NCBI RefSeq assembly: GCF_024166365.1
Contig: NC_064821.1
Location: forward strand, 48,697,093 to 48,761,092
DNA: 64,000 bases
Direction of reading: 5' to 3'
Origin: Elephas maximus indicus
Taxonomy: Eukaryota > Chordata > Mammalia > Proboscidea > Elephantidae
The notes below the pieces were generated by a model, which saw nothing but the letters and a program-made list of their open reading frames with translations, was not told the origin of the DNA and did not search any database. Numbering within the stretch: position 1 is the first letter of the stretch; the number at the start of each line of letters is the position of its first letter. Made by a program: the position numbers and the translations under genes. This document shows, piece after piece, positions 63,451-64,000 of the stretch.

Positions 63451-64000
63451 TACTTCTTGTAATAACCCTGTGAGGTGAGTGGTGGGATCTTCACCAACAA
63501 TTATGAAACTGAACCCCAGGTTAAGGAACCGCTACCTGAAAATGCACCATGAGGAACTACGCTTAGAAGGCAAGTGCTGGGGATCAGGGAGCCCCAGGTC
63601 CTCAGGGCCGGGCAGTGCTACCCAGAGCACCGGTTCCCTGATGGGGAGAGAGGCTTACCGTGAGGAGCCTCAAATGTGCGTATTTATGCTTCTGCATGGT
63701 AGACCCTCTTTGGGGGCCTTGTCAGTTAATGAGCACCTCTAGTGCCAGCAGCGTGGCCATTCCTTTTGGGGAAAGAATCGAGGGGCTTTCCAGGTGGTTG
63801 TGCACTAGATTCTGGTTTGAATTACCGTGAGTGACAGTACCCTAGTCTTGGTTTTCCCACCAGCTTCTCCTTGCTCTGCCGACTCATAGCCCTTTATTCC
63901 TATTCTTGGACCTCCAAAGAAACAGTGTAATCAAAGTTTCCACAAACCCAGCATTGCTGGGAATATCCCCTCGCGTGTTTTCATTCTAGAACTTTCAGGC

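Larger units (their letters stand above)
59984..64000 (+). other. H6PD: H6PD 3' UTR (probable) and downstream DNA
   Basis: No polyadenylation site can be assigned with confidence; no clear AATAAA plus downstream GU-rich site was recognised. From established knowledge the human transcript has a long 3' UTR of several kilobases, so this stretch is probably transcribed. It contains SINEs at 62560 and 63098 and an RTE end at 63260. Open frames at 60291-60857 and elsewhere are not supported as genes. Confidence 0.4.

Noticed and set aside
1-64000. CRISPR array, phage, toxin-antitoxin or other prokaryotic system
   Set aside because: The short tandem arrays (5027-5152, 47614-47700) have no unique spacers, and all other content is mammalian.
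59984-64000. A definite polyadenylation site for H6PD
   Set aside because: An ATTAAA-like hexamer at about 62523 has no convincing downstream element, so no terminator is annotated.

Overview
The window is nuclear DNA from a placental mammal, almost certainly an afrotherian and most likely an elephant or close relative. The main evidence is about 38 copies of an AfroSINE-type tRNA-derived SINE family, whose 3' tail (consensus around CGCTATGAGTCGGAATCGAC) also ends RTE (BovB-like) LINEs in the same window. There is no bacterial, plasmid or phage content. Most long open frames are shadows of CpG-rich, repeat or exon sequence.

The one protein-coding gene is H6PD, on the + strand. It encodes the ER-lumenal bifunctional hexose-6-phosphate (glucose 1-) dehydrogenase / 6-phosphogluconolactonase. 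A CpG island at about 22.05-22.90 kb holds the probable promoter and non-coding first exon. Coding exons are at 35403-36020, 37375-37492, 56972-57241 and 58620-59983. All splice phases agree, and the joined frame is 2370 nt (789 codons plus stop). The gene supplies NADPH inside the ER by acting on glucose-6-phosphate and then hydrolysing the lactone. Intron 1 is about 12.6 kb, intron 2 1.35 kb, intron 3 19.5 kb and intron 4 1.4 kb. DNA after 59983 is probably the start of a long 3' UTR. From memory, the human start codon is three codons upstream of the first in-frame ATG here; at that position this genome reads TTT. Two upstream sequences (the CpG-island exon and a candidate exon ending at 28074) would each splice in frame with an ATG.

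Region by region: 1-22 kb is intergenic and dominated by L1, RTE, SINE and MaLR LTR insertions, including a 5'-truncated L1 (646-4610) whose ORF2 remainder is uninterrupted, and two L1s in inverted orientation 47 bp apart. The interval 22-35 kb is promoter plus intron 1. The interval 35-60 kb is the coding gene, with intron 3 enlarged by an L1 (48317-51260), an RTE nested in a SINE (53.48-55.22 kb) and several solo LTRs. The interval 60-64 kb is 3' UTR or downstream DNA.

I see no new defence, toxin or biosynthetic system. The observations worth checking are about retroelement mechanism: a 5'-complete, 3'-truncated L1 with a perfect target duplication but no poly(A), a 5'-inverted SINE, repeated use of one SINE position by RTE, an L1 with tandem 3' UTRs, and two SINEs sharing one target duplication. 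They also concern the H6PD N-terminus. Family names come from recalled consensus sequences; no database search was run.
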